A DNA stretch of 64,000 nucleotides from Cavenderia fasciculata (GCF_000203815.1 NW_004457708.1:620001-684000), one strand, 5' to 3'; numbered from the stretch's first letter, positions 36,725 to 48,343 are shown. Numbers and translations are program-made. Notes: generated from the letters alone by a model not told the origin.

Positions 36725-37782
36725 GTGGTACTAATTCTAAATTTAAATTATAATATTATATATTATCCTCAAGACAGATTTGACAGAGCAGCACTATTAC
36801 AAGCGACAATACCAAAATCATTTTATACAGTTGGAAGAGGATTAAATACTTTTGAATTGATAGAAGATGCTCAATCATTACAAGACACATTGGAAAAGCA
36901 ATTGAATGCATTGTCACCAAACAATGTGAAATATGCAATCAGTTGGCCAACATCACAACAACCAAATACTGGTAAATGTAGATAGCGTAAGTGGTAGAGA
37001 GATAGAGTGTATCAAGATGATAAGACAACAATAAGACAGAGTAAATATGAGGGAGAGATATGAGATAATATACGTATGTAATAAGTAGATTATCGAATAT
37101 GAGTGTTTAGTCTCATATTTATAGACAACACGTGACGGGGTGACTACGTCGTGTTGTGGTAGTTAGTTCCCCTGGTACTAACTACTCTGTTTATTTAAGA
37201 ATGATATAAGGTTGGATATCATACATTGATACCTTCCTATATATTTAGGTTACTCGAATGGATAGTACTCTGGGACTCTTCCATCTATGATCGTTTATAT
37301 ATTTACTTGTGCATCAACAAGAGATATTCAACCAATCTTTTCTTTTACTAATCAATTATTTCGTCATTTAGGTTTTAATAAAGATTCAACAAATAAATTT
37401 AATAATAATATTTTGGAATCAACAAATGTAATCAACTTACAATCTGATAATGTTTTATTTATTCATTCACATTTATATAGATGGGGATGATGATATATTA
37501 CAAGAGGTTTATTCTGCAGCTAGTAATGCAGATTTTTCAAATATACATTGGCAAAACTATGATGTTGAATCATATAGTAAACAATTGGTATCAAATTCAA
37601 AGACAAGTTTTACCATTTATTTAACAGATCAAGATGGAAATGAAGTCAATTTAAATGGTGTAAATATCAATCTGACATTGATTTTATTCAAACATAATGA
37701 CATCTCACAATTGGTAAGAGAATATATAAATTATTTATTGGTCAAAGAAAAAGAATCATTAACAGTTGTTGATGAAATTTAA
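36725..37782 (+). pseudogene. Fossil of a virus-like capsid-type structural protein (Polinton-like virus / virophage-type)
   Basis: Three protein-like blocks lie in order on the plus strand. The first, near 36770-36975, has RAALLQATIPKSFYTV and GLNTFELIEDAQ. The second, near 37310-37480, has PIFSFTNQLFRHLGFN. The third, near 37495-37782, has FTIYLTDQDGNEVNLNGVN followed by NLTLILFKHND. From memory of the family, this motif order (IPKSYY-like, then LGF, then LTDxxGNxxxLNG and a final beta strand) belongs to structural proteins, of minor-capsid or penton type, of virophage and Polinton-like elements. No other capsid, polymerase or integrase part was seen. The copy is broken by about two or three interruptions, one of which holds a separate inserted stretch; some could be introns. 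The motifs are still readable, so it is not very ancient. Confidence 0.6.
36990..37290. other. Palindrome-bearing insertion between blocks of the virus-like fossil
   Basis: This stretch differs from the coding blocks on each side. It has two adjacent inverted repeats: ACAACACG with CGTGTTGT (about 37126-37158), and GTAGTTAGT with ACTAACTAC (about 37160-37186), the second enclosing TCCCCTGGT. A TATA-like TATTTATAG precedes them. It may be a small inserted element such as a solo long terminal repeat or a MITE. Clear terminal repeats and target duplication could not be fixed by eye. Confidence 0.35.
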
Positions 37783-37814
37783 TTTTTAAAAATGAATTGA
37801 AATAATTAGAGAAA

Positions 37815-39392
37815 CTATTTTATCTTACCAAATTTGAGATGAGTTACCGATGATGGCAAGTCGGTGGGGGTGAGATCTGGGTATTGATCCATTGAAAGGA
37901 AAAGATGGGTGGTTGAATCCGGGATGGCAAACACCAGTGGCATGAATAGACCACCGGTAATTGTGAAATGTGTGACAGAGTCTGACATCTCTGATTTAAA
38001 GAATTGGTAAATATCACCACTGAGTGTGATTTCTCTGACAGTATTTGGAATATTTGTTGGTGCATTGTCGATACCGTTGAATTGGAGGTGTTGAACCGAT
38101 GGAGGAATAGAACCTGGTCCAATCGAGCAACGACTACATAGTTCAAGATGCTTGATGGATGAATGAGATGGAAAGTGTTCAGGCATCAAAACAGTTGGTT
38201 CAAAAGGATTAACATTTTTAAATGTGACTTTGAGGTGTTTAACTGACGATGGAATGGCGAGATGGTTCTTGCTAATTGGGTGGAAATTAATGGTCAATTT
38301 GGTGACTGACGACGGAATGGTGGTATTGGCACCAACAAGGAATGCTCCCAAGTCTAGATCAGTCACTGTGTTGGGGATGGATGATCCATCGATCAATTCG
38401 ATGAGATCACCCACCGTACTAATGAAAAGTCTCTTTAATCCAATTGGTAGAGTTAACTGATCCAATAATAGATGGGTGTCTAATATTGACAATGTTTGAA
38501 GTGTTGGTGGCAGAATACTGCAACCATCGTTATTGACAATAGTGGTTTCTTCACCATCCAATATTAAAGTTTCGAGATATGGTGGTAAATAGAGATGTTG
38601 GTCATATGAATACCCAATTCGTAAGTGTGTGGTAGTGACTGGTAAAGAATCCTTGGCCAACTTCAAACTGTACTCATTTCCAAATATGAAACGTGTAAAG
38701 TGGTTTGGTAGAGTTGGACATTGGTCAGCGCATATATCCCTATTGATTACCAACTCTTTGCAGGTTGGACCAATAAGGTTATACTTGTTTTTGATCAAGT
38801 GATCCCAATCTTTGTCTTGGTCGACGACCAATCTATAATATTGTCTTGGCAAGTGTCTCATCCTCTCCGATGTCTCGAAACATTCAATCATAAATGTCAT
38901 AGGTACTTGGGAATATTAAATAATCCTTCCATTCATAGAATCTTTACAAGTCATCATTAAATTGACAACATTTCGATTATCATCTTGAAACTTTAATATC
39001 TCTACCATTGAGTTTCTAATCATATTGTTTTGAACTAAATGTAATAATAAAATATAATAATTAGAATATATTCACCGTTTCAATGATCCTCATATGTATG
39101 TATGTATATACTTACAATAATGATTATTTTCTACCACTATAGTCTCCTCCTCATTTTCTTTCTGGATAAATGTTCGGTTCACTACATTGTTCAATGCTTT
39201 TAGACATTGTCTATAATGATCACTTATTATCTTTTCACTATTAATACTATTACTATTATTATTATGTGTTGTTGTTGTTGGAGAAATGATCATATGATTG
39301 CAAATAATACAACTGCGATTGTCGTCATCCAATGATCTCTTTTTAATGTTATTGAAGATGATTTGTTCTTTTTCATCATCATAACTATCCAT
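37815..39392 (-). CDS. FNIP-repeat protein with F-box-like N-terminus, one in-frame stop
   Basis: The main frame (37815-38900, 361 residues) carries about a dozen FNIP-type leucine-rich units of the form IPxSVxxLxLxxxFN, for example IPNTVTDLDLGAF and IPSSVTKLTINF. This repeat class is greatly expanded in dictyostelids. Upstream on the same strand two exons (39116-39392 and one starting at 39034) encode an acidic Cys/Asn-rich start (RSCIICNHM) and an F-box-like helix pair (MIRNSMVEILKF, VVNLMMTCKDSM). They reach TAA at 38918-38916 in the same frame as the FNIP part. So either a single nonsense change divides one gene, or translation restarts at the ATG at 38900, or a very short intron removes the stop. 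Function is presumably substrate recognition or protein binding. Confidence 0.7.
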
Positions 39393-39585
39393 CTTTATAA
39401 TCTCTAATCCTTAGCCGAGAATAAAGAAAGAGAGATTGTTGTTGTTGATATTCATTATTATTAATATTATTATAGGTTGTTTGTAAAAAACATTAAACAA
39501 TCATTCCACTTTCTTTTTGAAAAGTGTGCTTCCAAGCATTATTTAATTATTGTAATTATTATACCTCAATACATTATCTATCTCA

Positions 39586-41455
39586 ATGAGAGATATAGAT
39601 AGTATCATTGATTATAACACTGATCGGAGCAATAATAATATTGGTGTTATAGATGTCTTTGATAAAAAGGTCATACTACTCAGTACATATCAAGTTTGTA
39701 ATGGGTTGCATAGGTGCGTTCACTTTTTAAAAGAGATCTCTATGGAATATTCAACAACATGTTAATTAATCATCATAGATTGGAAACCTTTCTTTCTCTT
39801 TCTATCTATCTATTTATAGATCAACGATATATGACACTCATTACTTTTATGATGTCTTTGTGGAGAGACCCACATTATTCCCCGATGCGATGATCATCAA
39901 GGAGGCACAACTCATATACCACAAATCGAATGAACATAATGAACACGGTGTTCCGTGCGCACCATATCTGCATATCAAACGATTCACCAATGTACAAGTG
40001 ACCAAGGTCGATATTGGAACAAACAAGACCAACCTATTTCACACAATGAGTACCCTGCCAGATGAATGGATACCACAACACTTGGTAGGATCGACTGTTC
40101 TAACAGATGACATTATCGATCGTCGATGGAGTAAAGCTACTATAAGTGGAGTTTTACCAACCATACTATTTAAAAAGATCATTGGGTATCTTTGTGTTTT
40201 GAAAGGATCAGGATCCTATATTCAACTGATTAATCTTTCATTGGTTTGTCATAGATGGTATTTTATAGTATCAAGAGAGAACCTAAACGTTAATGTGAAA
40301 GTATGTGATGACCAAATCTACCAATTTTATAATTTATTTTTTAGAGGTCAACAACATTTTATAAAGAGCATCAATCATTTGGATCTATCGGTTCCTGCTG
40401 GTTGTGAACCAATCTATCCATACACACAAGACTTTTATACACTACTCTCAGAGAGATCTATCTCCATTCGATCCATCTCTTTTCGCAAAGATAACGGACA
40501 CCGTTGCTGGGCTATCCAATCAATATATAGTGATTGTTTTCCCAACCTTTCCAAAATACATGTGGACAAACCACCCAAAGTATTCTTTCAAGTAGCCAAT
40601 TCTTTACCAACTTTAAAGACTGTCAGTCTCTACATTTCCAATATTGCATACCCATTTCATCCACTTGTCGAAGTGATCAAACTAGTCTCGACAAACCATA
40701 CGATAGTCAATTACTCTGTCATTGTTCGATATGATATTGCCAATACTGCCGACGAACTATTGCAAGTTTGTATCTCCAATGGGTCCATTCAAAAGATACG
40801 TACCAATCTCATAGTATCAAACCCACAAATCTACCAAAATGCACTGTCATGTCCGTCATTTAAGAGTATATGTGTAGCAGCCCCTTTTTTAAAATTCACA
40901 AACAACACCTCTTTAAATTTACCGACATGTTCTAAAACACTTCAATCACTTATTCTTTACCGAAAGGGTCCATCTGATAGAAAACAATCTTGTCGAAGAG
41001 ATCACCATGTAACACTACATCTTGCCACTATACCCATCACTCTCAATGCCAACATCAATCTGACAACCATCACCATACACCGAATGTACTCTTATCTATC
41101 AGATGATTTCTTTCAATCACTTCAACAAAATCAGACTATTATCAATCTGGCATTTGTAAACACACTTGGTAATTCACATCTCCACCAATTAGGAAACCTA
41201 TTGAAATCCAACCAATCCAAAGTTCAAAACCTATACCTTTTTGATAACTCTTTTAACCAAACACCAGAACCATTAGTGCTCCAGTTCTCATCCTCATTAT
41301 TGGGTAATCATACATTACATACTTTACATCTATATAAAGATTTCTCTAAATGTAACATAATACTCTCTGCCAATTACAACAATCTCATTGTACTCAATCA
41401 TCAAACTATTCCAAACAAAAAGTATATATTTTACAAGTTTAAAAGTAATATATAA
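39586..41455 (+). CDS. F-box / leucine-rich protein, dictyostelid type
   Basis: Two exons, 39586-39713 and 39820-41455, encode 587 residues. The phase-2 join gives GLHRSTIYDTHYFYDVFVERP. The central part has an F-box-like segment, VLPTILFKKIIGYL followed by LINLSLVCHRWYFIVSRE (~155-200), then irregular leucine-rich units (SINHLDLSVPAG, NLSKIHVDKPP, LTTITIHRMYS, VQNLYLFDNSF). Such proteins normally connect a substrate-binding LRR surface to an SCF ubiquitin ligase. The first 150 residues, Asp- and Thr-rich with PCAPYLHIKRF, match nothing I know. Start choice: the ATG at 39586 is the first in the exon, 190 bases from the divergent FNIP gene. Confidence 0.75.
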
Positions 41456-41579
41456 TATATAATATATTTAAATGTTTAAATAAAACTTAATTTATTTATT
41501 TATAAATCTTCTGCTGTACATCATGATTATTATGATTTTTGTCTTGTTCATTATTATTATTTGTTATTATTTGTTATTA

Positions 41580-42917
41580 TTATTTGTTAGTTGTAGTTGA
41601 TTTAAGATCTGGAACAGTATTATTATTATTTTCAAGACATTGTTTTTTCAAGATCTTTTCTTCGGTTGAACCAAAACCACCAGCACCACGACCGGTATCT
41701 TCAAACATGTCACCAGTAACTTCGACGACTTGGAAGTGAACGATTGGTCTTGGGATCATTTGGAATCCACAGAATGGGAGTTGGATATCTGGTGCAGCAG
41801 GGTCGACCTTGACCAAAGCAATCATAATGGAACCAGTGTATGCACGATCAATGATACCAACACTATTGGCCAACATGTATCCACTCTTGCTAAGTGACGA
41901 ACGTGGAACTACATCCATATAGTAGCCAATGGGTGGACGTACCTTGATGCCAGTGTCGTACAATGTGGTAACTGGACCAAACGCCTTGACAGTCTTGATG
42001 ATGGTGAGGTCATAACCACTATCACTAGCACGTGACTTTGATGGGATGACTGCGTCCTTTGATGTACGAGTGATTACAAATGTAGGGTCGTCGTCACGAC
42101 CAGCAGACTGTGCACCTCCAGAGGTTGGACACCAAACACACAAATCCATGTATGTATTGTAGTTACGCAAATTGTAGTATGTGCTGCCGTCATAGAGTTT
42201 GGCCAAAAAGTCAAGTGCGTTTAATCCACTCCACTCGATTGAGTTGGCGTCGTCACCAAGTGCATATGGTACGTCGACAGCTTGACCAATCGCCTTGAGC
42301 ATCGAATGTGAGGACGATGTGACAACAGCACGTGGAGCAACTCCCTTGACACGCTTGATAGATGCGTCTCCAGCAGCATCAAAGAATCCACGGACAAATG
42401 ACAATGTCAACGATGATGACGATGATCCAAATTGTGGAAGTTTAGAATCAGCCCTAGTACCATTTTCAATTTGCAAATGTTTCAATATATCTGCAACCAT
42501 TGCACTTGACTCGATTGTGATCATTGACACTCCTTGACGATCAGCACCACGGACAATATCAAATAACTTGTTGATAGAGGATTCATCACCCTTGATAGTG
42601 ATCAATCCTTTGACACTGTCAACTACCGTAAAATCGTTAGCGATCCAACCAAGGAGATATGCCTTTGCTTCAGTATCAATGGTTGACAATAAACCATCCA
42701 AATACTGCTTGTCACTAGATGTACCAGCACTATTGGACGAGTGAGCACAATCTTGACATACAATCTTTCCATTATTCTTTGCTGCACCCAACAATGTATC
42801 CTTGTAAGCAATCTCATAAATATCGCTACACCCTTTAGACAACTTGACATCACATTCTACTTGTACTAATGTATGTGATCCGTATGAAAGACCACTCGTA
42901 TTACTAAGAATTGCCAT
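41580..42917 (-). CDS. dut: dUTPase with N-terminal LAGLIDADG-type endonuclease domain
   Basis: Single exon, 445 residues. Residues ~18-60 hold a Cys-rich start (ECDVKLSKGC and IVCQDC) that looks like a zinc-binding lead. Residues ~85-255 form a two-motif LAGLIDADG-like domain, AKAYLLGWIANDFTV (~85-98) and SFVRGFFDAAGDASI (~173-187), ending FLAKLYDGSTYYNLRNYNTY. The second motif departs from the usual FDxDG, so DNA cleavage may be lost. Residues ~283-418 are a complete trimeric dUTPase with all five motifs: DSGYDL, PRSSLSKSGYMLA, GIIDRAYTGSI, RPIVHFQ and RGAGGFGST. It hydrolyses dUTP to dUMP, keeping uracil out of DNA. The fusion is of a kind I associate with large DNA viruses, and the dUTPase of D. 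discoideum is far shorter (about 180 residues as I recall). Confidence 0.9.
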   Translation of the reverse strand: MAILSNTSGLSYGSHTLVQVECDVKLSKGCSDIYEIAYKDTLLGAAKNNGKIVCQDCAHSSNSAGTSSDKQYLDGLLSTIDTEAKAYLLGWIANDFTVVDSVKGLITIKGDESSINKLFDIVRGADRQGVSMITIESSAMVADILKHLQIENGTRADSKLPQFGSSSSSLTLSFVRGFFDAAGDASIKRVKGVAPRAVVTSSSHSMLKAIGQAVDVPYALGDDANSIEWSGLNALDFLAKLYDGSTYYNLRNYNTYMDLCVWCPTSGGAQSAGRDDDPTFVITRTSKDAVIPSKSRASDSGYDLTIIKTVKAFGPVTTLYDTGIKVRPPIGYYMDVVPRSSLSKSGYMLANSVGIIDRAYTGSIMIALVKVDPAAPDIQLPFCGFQMIPRPIVHFQVVEVTGDMFEDTGRGAGGFGSTEEKILKKQCLENNNNTVPDLKSTTTNK

Positions 42918-43501
42918 AATGTATAGATTATATATAGATACTAAACTAATATAAATATCGAGAATAATGAATAAAACAAAAGCACTTTAGCAAATTTGAG
43001 CAGTTGCTGTCAGAATAATGCGAGGGAAAATGTTTTTTTAAATTTTTCCCTCCAATTTTCAATCAACTAATTACCAACTACCAACAAACAACATGTAAAT
43101 ATAATAGATGCTAGTTATATATTATTATAAGGTTATGATTTATTTATTTCAAATCGATTTGTAATAAATGGATCATAGTTTTGTGTTTGTTGATACTGTA
43201 ATTGGGGGATCGGTTGTTCAACATCTTCAAGATTTTCGGTCAATGGTTGTAGATTATTATTATTGATTGTTGAGGGGGGTGTTGGGGCTATAGTGTACTA
43301 AACTAAACTATACAAGAATAATCACCTGTATATATAGTTTATGGTTGGGATTGTATATTTTTTGTTATTATTTTCTGATTTTCTGTATTGTATTTTTTGT
43401 TTTCATTTTTCTGGTTTTAGTATTATATAATGTAATGGTTGTTGTGTTGTTGTTGTTTGTTGGTAGTTGGTAATTGGTTGATTGTCTCTCTCTCTGTCTT
43501 T
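42918..43501. other. Intergenic region
   Basis: Upstream of the dUTPase and at the 3' side of the MKT1-like gene; AT-rich with T and GTT repeats. A G-rich patch (GAGGGGGGTGTTGGGG near 43272) could be a dictyostelid G-box-like promoter element. No gene seen. Confidence 0.45.
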
Positions 43502-46350
43502 TTAATTATCAATTTGATCTAGACGACATTTCTTCCATGCTTCATTAGCTTGGATGAAACTTTCATGGAGTGACTTGTCGATAAGATTTTCTTTGACGAG
43601 GATTGGCAAGACTGATACGATTTCCTCCAAAAATTGGGTGGCACGTTCAAGATCGTGTTCAATGTCGATACAATTGGGGAAGATATCCTTCATGTCTTCA
43701 ATACCAAGTCCTTCGAGCATGGTACCCTTGACCATCAAGCCCATACTGGCATTTGATTGCAAAAAGAATGGAAGTTTGGTCGAAAAGTTGAAATATTCAT
43801 TTGGTTCAAAAACAATTCTATGAGTTAAAAAGTGTGAAGTGGCTGTAATCTCTATCAAGTTTCTTAATGTCTTGTAAAGTGTACGAGCAATTTCATGGAA
43901 TGCCATCAAATCATGATCTATTGGTCCTGACCATGGAGTATTCTAAAAGAGAAATAAAAAGTAAGTAAATAAATGTGTTATTGTGGGTTGTTGATAATAA
44001 ACATAACAAAACATACATCAAGTTTGCATGGTAAAAGACTTAATAATCTTGATAATAAAGCAGTCGTATTATTTGATGATGGTCCCTCTGTATTGATGAA
44101 TGAGATTAATATTAATATTTTTGGTTAAATTTAATAAATAAATAAACTCTATGTACTTACCAAATGAAGGTTTTGGAATAAAGGTTAATTTTTCAGTAGA
44201 TAGACAGTTTGATCTCATTAATTCGATTGCTAAAATAATCTCTTCTTGGAACTTTGATTTCTTTAATTGTTCCAATACACGTCCATAAGCTGTTAGCTTT
44301 CCATCATTACCAATGTACCCCATGATCGAAAGGGATTGATACATAATATAAAAGTTTGCTTCGTGTGAATCTTTAATCTAAAAAGATTAAAAAAAAAAAA
44401 AGAATTAGAATGATTGAATGAATGGACACTTTTTGAATTTAAGCTTTGATTGATACATACAGGTACAATAGGTTCTTGATTATTATTGTTACTGTTGCTA
44501 TTATTATTATTATTATTGATTAATGGATTTGATGAAGAACAAGCAGCAACAAATTGAAAGGTGATTGGAAGATTTGATTTTGTTTGTTGTTGCAATTGTT
44601 GTTTAATTTCATTTGGAATGACAATTGACTTGGAGTTGTTGGCACGTCCAAATGGGGTGGAGTTGAGGATGGTTGCATGTGGGATTTCGAAATCCTTTGG
44701 TTCGTACCAACGAATATTTTTGACAACCTTGTTGTGAATGTCATCGCCGAGGCATGCAGAGAGCAACCCTAATGTCTTTGCACGCACATCCTTGAGATAC
44801 TCTAGCATACGACGGAACTCTTCAGATTCCACCGTTGGGAATGGTTCAATCAAAATACCACTAATCAAATTATTTACTACCTGTGGACTAACTGCACCTT
44901 GTGAAATATAGAAATATAAATCATTTGGTAATTTTGGTCCAAATATTGAATTTAAATCAGTTGGTTTACTAAAAATAGTATATATATATATAGAGGATAT
45001 GATTAGTAAATGTTTAATTTATATTATATTTATATTTATACATACACTTGATAGGCTAAATCTCTATAAAGTGGTTCACAGTGACATGATGGAGTGTAAA
45101 TCATATGATTTCTTAATAAACATTTTGTTTTCATAAATTGTTCCATATACTTTTCCAATGGATACATATGGAAATGATCTTGAATCACTGCAATACCAGT
45201 TTGATGTTGTCTTACCAAATCACATGCAACTAAAAAAATTAATAAACCAAATTAGTTAGTACAAGCTTGTCTTCTTCTTCTTCTTCTTCTTTGTTTGTTG
45301 TATTTGTTTGTATACATACCTCTAAATAATTGAGGACCAAAATTATTATTAATAAAATGAGGGAATAATGGACAAAATTCATAACCGCATAAAAGGATAG
45401 CATCGACAAATTGGTCATGAGTCAAAGCCAATTCATTGAGGATGGCCTTGAGATCGATCCAAAAAAATACACCCTTGTCAAAATCAATATCGACAATCAA
45501 ACGATGAATACCAAACAATAATGATTCGTAACCTCCCCAAACGGCATTGAGGTAATTTTTCTGTGATGGATCAGAGAACAATGCCAATTGTGCCCACAAG
45601 AAGAATGGAGCCTTGAAGAATTCTATATTTTGTTGTTTGAAATAAGATATAATCGATTGAATAAATGGTACCAATAATACTCTTTCTATAAAATGGGTAA
45701 AAAACAAATAGGGTATGATTGTTAGTTGGTTGTTTGATATGTATGTCTTGTTGATATTAATTAATTAATTACCAGAATCAGAGAATTGAGATTCAGCAAA
45801 TTCATATTGTCCTTTGTAATAGGCATCCCAAGCAATACTTAATTTCTGTGCACGTGCAGTTGTAGCTTGTGGACGATCCTTTAAAATACTCAAACCAGGG
45901 AATACAAAGAATGGTTTAATATTTGATTTTCTAGAAATTAATATATGTTTGATTAATAAACTTCATTGACCTATTGTGTCTGTGTTGTTTCATGACATAC
46001 TTGATCTTTTCCAATTCCTCTTGAATGACAGTGATCATTGTAAGTGGTGAACCACCCATAGTAGTTTGGAATGGTTCCTTGAGATGTAACTTTAATAACC
46101 ATTGAATTGCATCGATACCAACTCTATTTTCATTTAATAATGATAGTTTACTTGTATTCAAGTATTTCTCGATAAAATCTAGGTAGAGAGACGCATCATC
46201 ATTAATCATCCGATCTTTTTCTAGGGTTGTGGTGGTCATGCTTATACTATATATACACTGATTGATCTGATGTGATCATCAGATATAGTAGTATATAGTA
46301 GCTACTAACTAGTTAGTATACATACCTTGAAAGAAACGTGGAACTGGCAT
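43502..46350 (-). CDS. MKT1/Ast1-type protein with XPG N-terminal domain
   Basis: Nine exons on the minus strand: 46322-46350, 46001-46246, 45773-45930, 45320-45685, 45046-45229, 44461-44968, 44161-44377, 44017-44087 and 43502-43942. They encode about 739 residues with all phases consistent. The first exon/intron border is the least certain. The start MPVPRFFQG with RVGIDAIQWLLKL, GGSPLTMITVIQEELEKIK and IKPFFVFPGL is the XPG-N domain as found in yeast Mkt1. The XPG-I-like part follows with FKAPFFLWAQLALF, VWGGYESLLFGIHRLIVD and AILLCGYEFCPLFP. The C-terminal MKT1 regions are also recognisable (EEFRRMLEYLKDVRAKTLGLLSA; FLEEIVSVLPILV). Yeast Mkt1 acts with Pbp1 in post-transcriptional control; the same is inferred. 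Confidence 0.82.
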
Positions 46351-46989
46351 TGTATATCTATCTATGTATCCGTCTATCTATATCTATCTTTTAATCTGAT
46401 TGTTGCTCTCTCTCTCTCTTCTTTTTGATTTAATATCGTCTCTCTCTCTTCCTCTTTTGTATCTAATAAGTGAGATCAAATAGGACTAGCACTATTTATG
46501 TCTCGAGATATAAATAGAGAATATCTAATATATATAGTATAAAGTAAGAATATAATGAAGAGTGATGTTTAGAATCACACTGCAGAGTACAGAGTATATT
46601 GAGGTGAAGTTGTTTTTTTTTTTTTGTGCTCATGTATTGGCCCATGCCACTCACTTTGAGCTCAGCCAGTTCATCCAAAAATCGCACTATTTTTTTTCAT
46701 CAATTTTTATGATTATTTTTTTTTTGAATCAGTCGACTTTGATTATTGAACAGAGACTCCTCCTCATCTTCTTGTCTCATACTCTCGCGCTCCTAGCTCC
46801 TTCCTATATATAATACTATATTTAACTCATCATCATCATCATATCAGATAGATAGACATTGATATTCTCTTTAGACGACTAATAGATATCAAACGATAAA
46901 AGGTTAACTAGATAAACTATATTATATTATATACAACAAACGAGACGATCAATCAATTAACATATATAGATAGATAGATATAAAGAAGA
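46351..46989. other. Divergent intergenic region
   Basis: AT-rich promoter region between MKT1-like and eIF3h genes, with CT-rich and GATA-type simple repeats next to both starts. Open frames in it are hydrophobic by composition only. No gene seen. Confidence 0.45.
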
Positions 46990-48149
46990 ATGTCATCAAC
47001 ACCAACCAACTCAACTTCACCAACTACTGCAGCAGTTGCTACTACAAGTACCGCCGCCACAGCAGCATTGACCATTCAAAACATTGACGAGCAGATTGTT
47101 GCCGACTACAACAGCAGCAAGTTGGATGTCGTTCAAATCGACGGTATCGTTGTCATGAAGATCATCAAGCAATGCAAGGAACACCTTCCAGAGTTGGTGC
47201 CAGGTCAATTGCTCGGTCTCGACTTGGGCACTACGTTGGAGGTCTCTAACTGTTTCCCATTCCCCAACCCACGTGACTCGGACGAAGGTGACTCGAGCGA
47301 GGGTATCGCAGAGTACCAATTAGAGATGATGAGATTCTTGCGTGAGGTCAATATCGACAGTAACACTGTCGGCTGGTACACCCCAACCTATCTCAACTCA
47401 TTCTTTAACGAGTCGGTCATTGAAACCCAATTCAACTACCAAGCCACCATCAACCAAAAATGTGTCGTCCTCGTCTACGACCCCATCAAGACTTCCCAAG
47501 GTACCCTCTCCTTGCGTTGTTATAGATTGACTCAACCTTTTATGGCTTTATTCAAGGACCAAGAATTCTCTAGAGAAAAGTATGCAATGAAAAGAAACTA
47601 AAAGAATCATACAACATGACAAACAATCAATTACTAAACTTTTGTTTCTTTAACCATGTTTTTAGATTAGATAGTGCCAACTTAAACTTTAACGATATTT
47701 TCGAACAAATCCCAATTAAAATCCATAACTCTCAATTAATCAATGCTTTACTTTACGAACTTGAAACATCGGATTCAATGACCTCCAACTTTGACCGTCT
47801 CAATATTGGCAACAACATCTATTTGGAAAAGGTGCTCGAAGGTATGACCGACTGTGTCGACTCGCTCTCACAGGAGCTCTCCAAGGTTGCCGGTTACCAA
47901 CGTAACTTCCAACAACATCAACTCCAACGCAACAGCTTCATCCAAAAGAAGGCTCTCGATGGCCAAAAGGCATCCGAAGCAGAGATTGCATCGCACTTGG
48001 CTGCCGTCCTCAAACCACTTCCAAACCCACCATCCAAATTAACCAGTCTTTTGCTCTCTAACCAAATCAATAACTACTGTGAACAAATTCACTCCTTCTG
48101 TGGTAATAGTTTAACAAAGTTGTCACTGTACAAAGAATTAACTAAATAA
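46990..48149 (+). CDS. eif3H: Translation initiation factor eIF3 subunit H
   Basis: Two exons, 46990-47579 and 47666-48149, encoding 357 residues (human 352). The join gives EKLDSANLNFNDIFEQIPIKIHNS, as in the family. After a Thr/Ala-rich leader (~1-27) an MPN domain runs to ~195: VQIDGIVVMKIIKQC, GQLLGLDLGTTLEVSNCFPFP, EMMRFLREVNIDSNTVGWY and LVYDPIKTSQGTLSLRCYRLT. The JAMM metal ligands are absent, as is usual for eIF3h, so it is a structural MPN subunit paired with eIF3f. The C-terminal half is helical. It belongs to the 43S preinitiation machinery in the cytoplasm. Codon use is strongly biased toward C-ending codons, typical of highly expressed dictyostelid genes. Confidence 0.94.
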
Positions 48150-48343
48150 ATAAATTAAATCTTAAAATATAATTATAACTTTCAAACAAACAAACAAATC
48201 AAAACAAACAATTTACTTAATAATTTTTTCAAAGAGAGAGTGTGTCGTTTCTAAAACTTGCATCTTCATCATTTATTTAATATTATATTTCATTAATCTT
48301 AGATTGTATATAGAGAGAGAGAAAGAGACAGAGAGAGAGAGTG

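Noticed and set aside
41580-42917. Reading the LAGLIDADG part of the dUTPase as an intein
   Set aside because: No block A start residue with block B, and no HN-Ser/Cys/Thr end; the domain is N-terminal and nothing needs to be joined.
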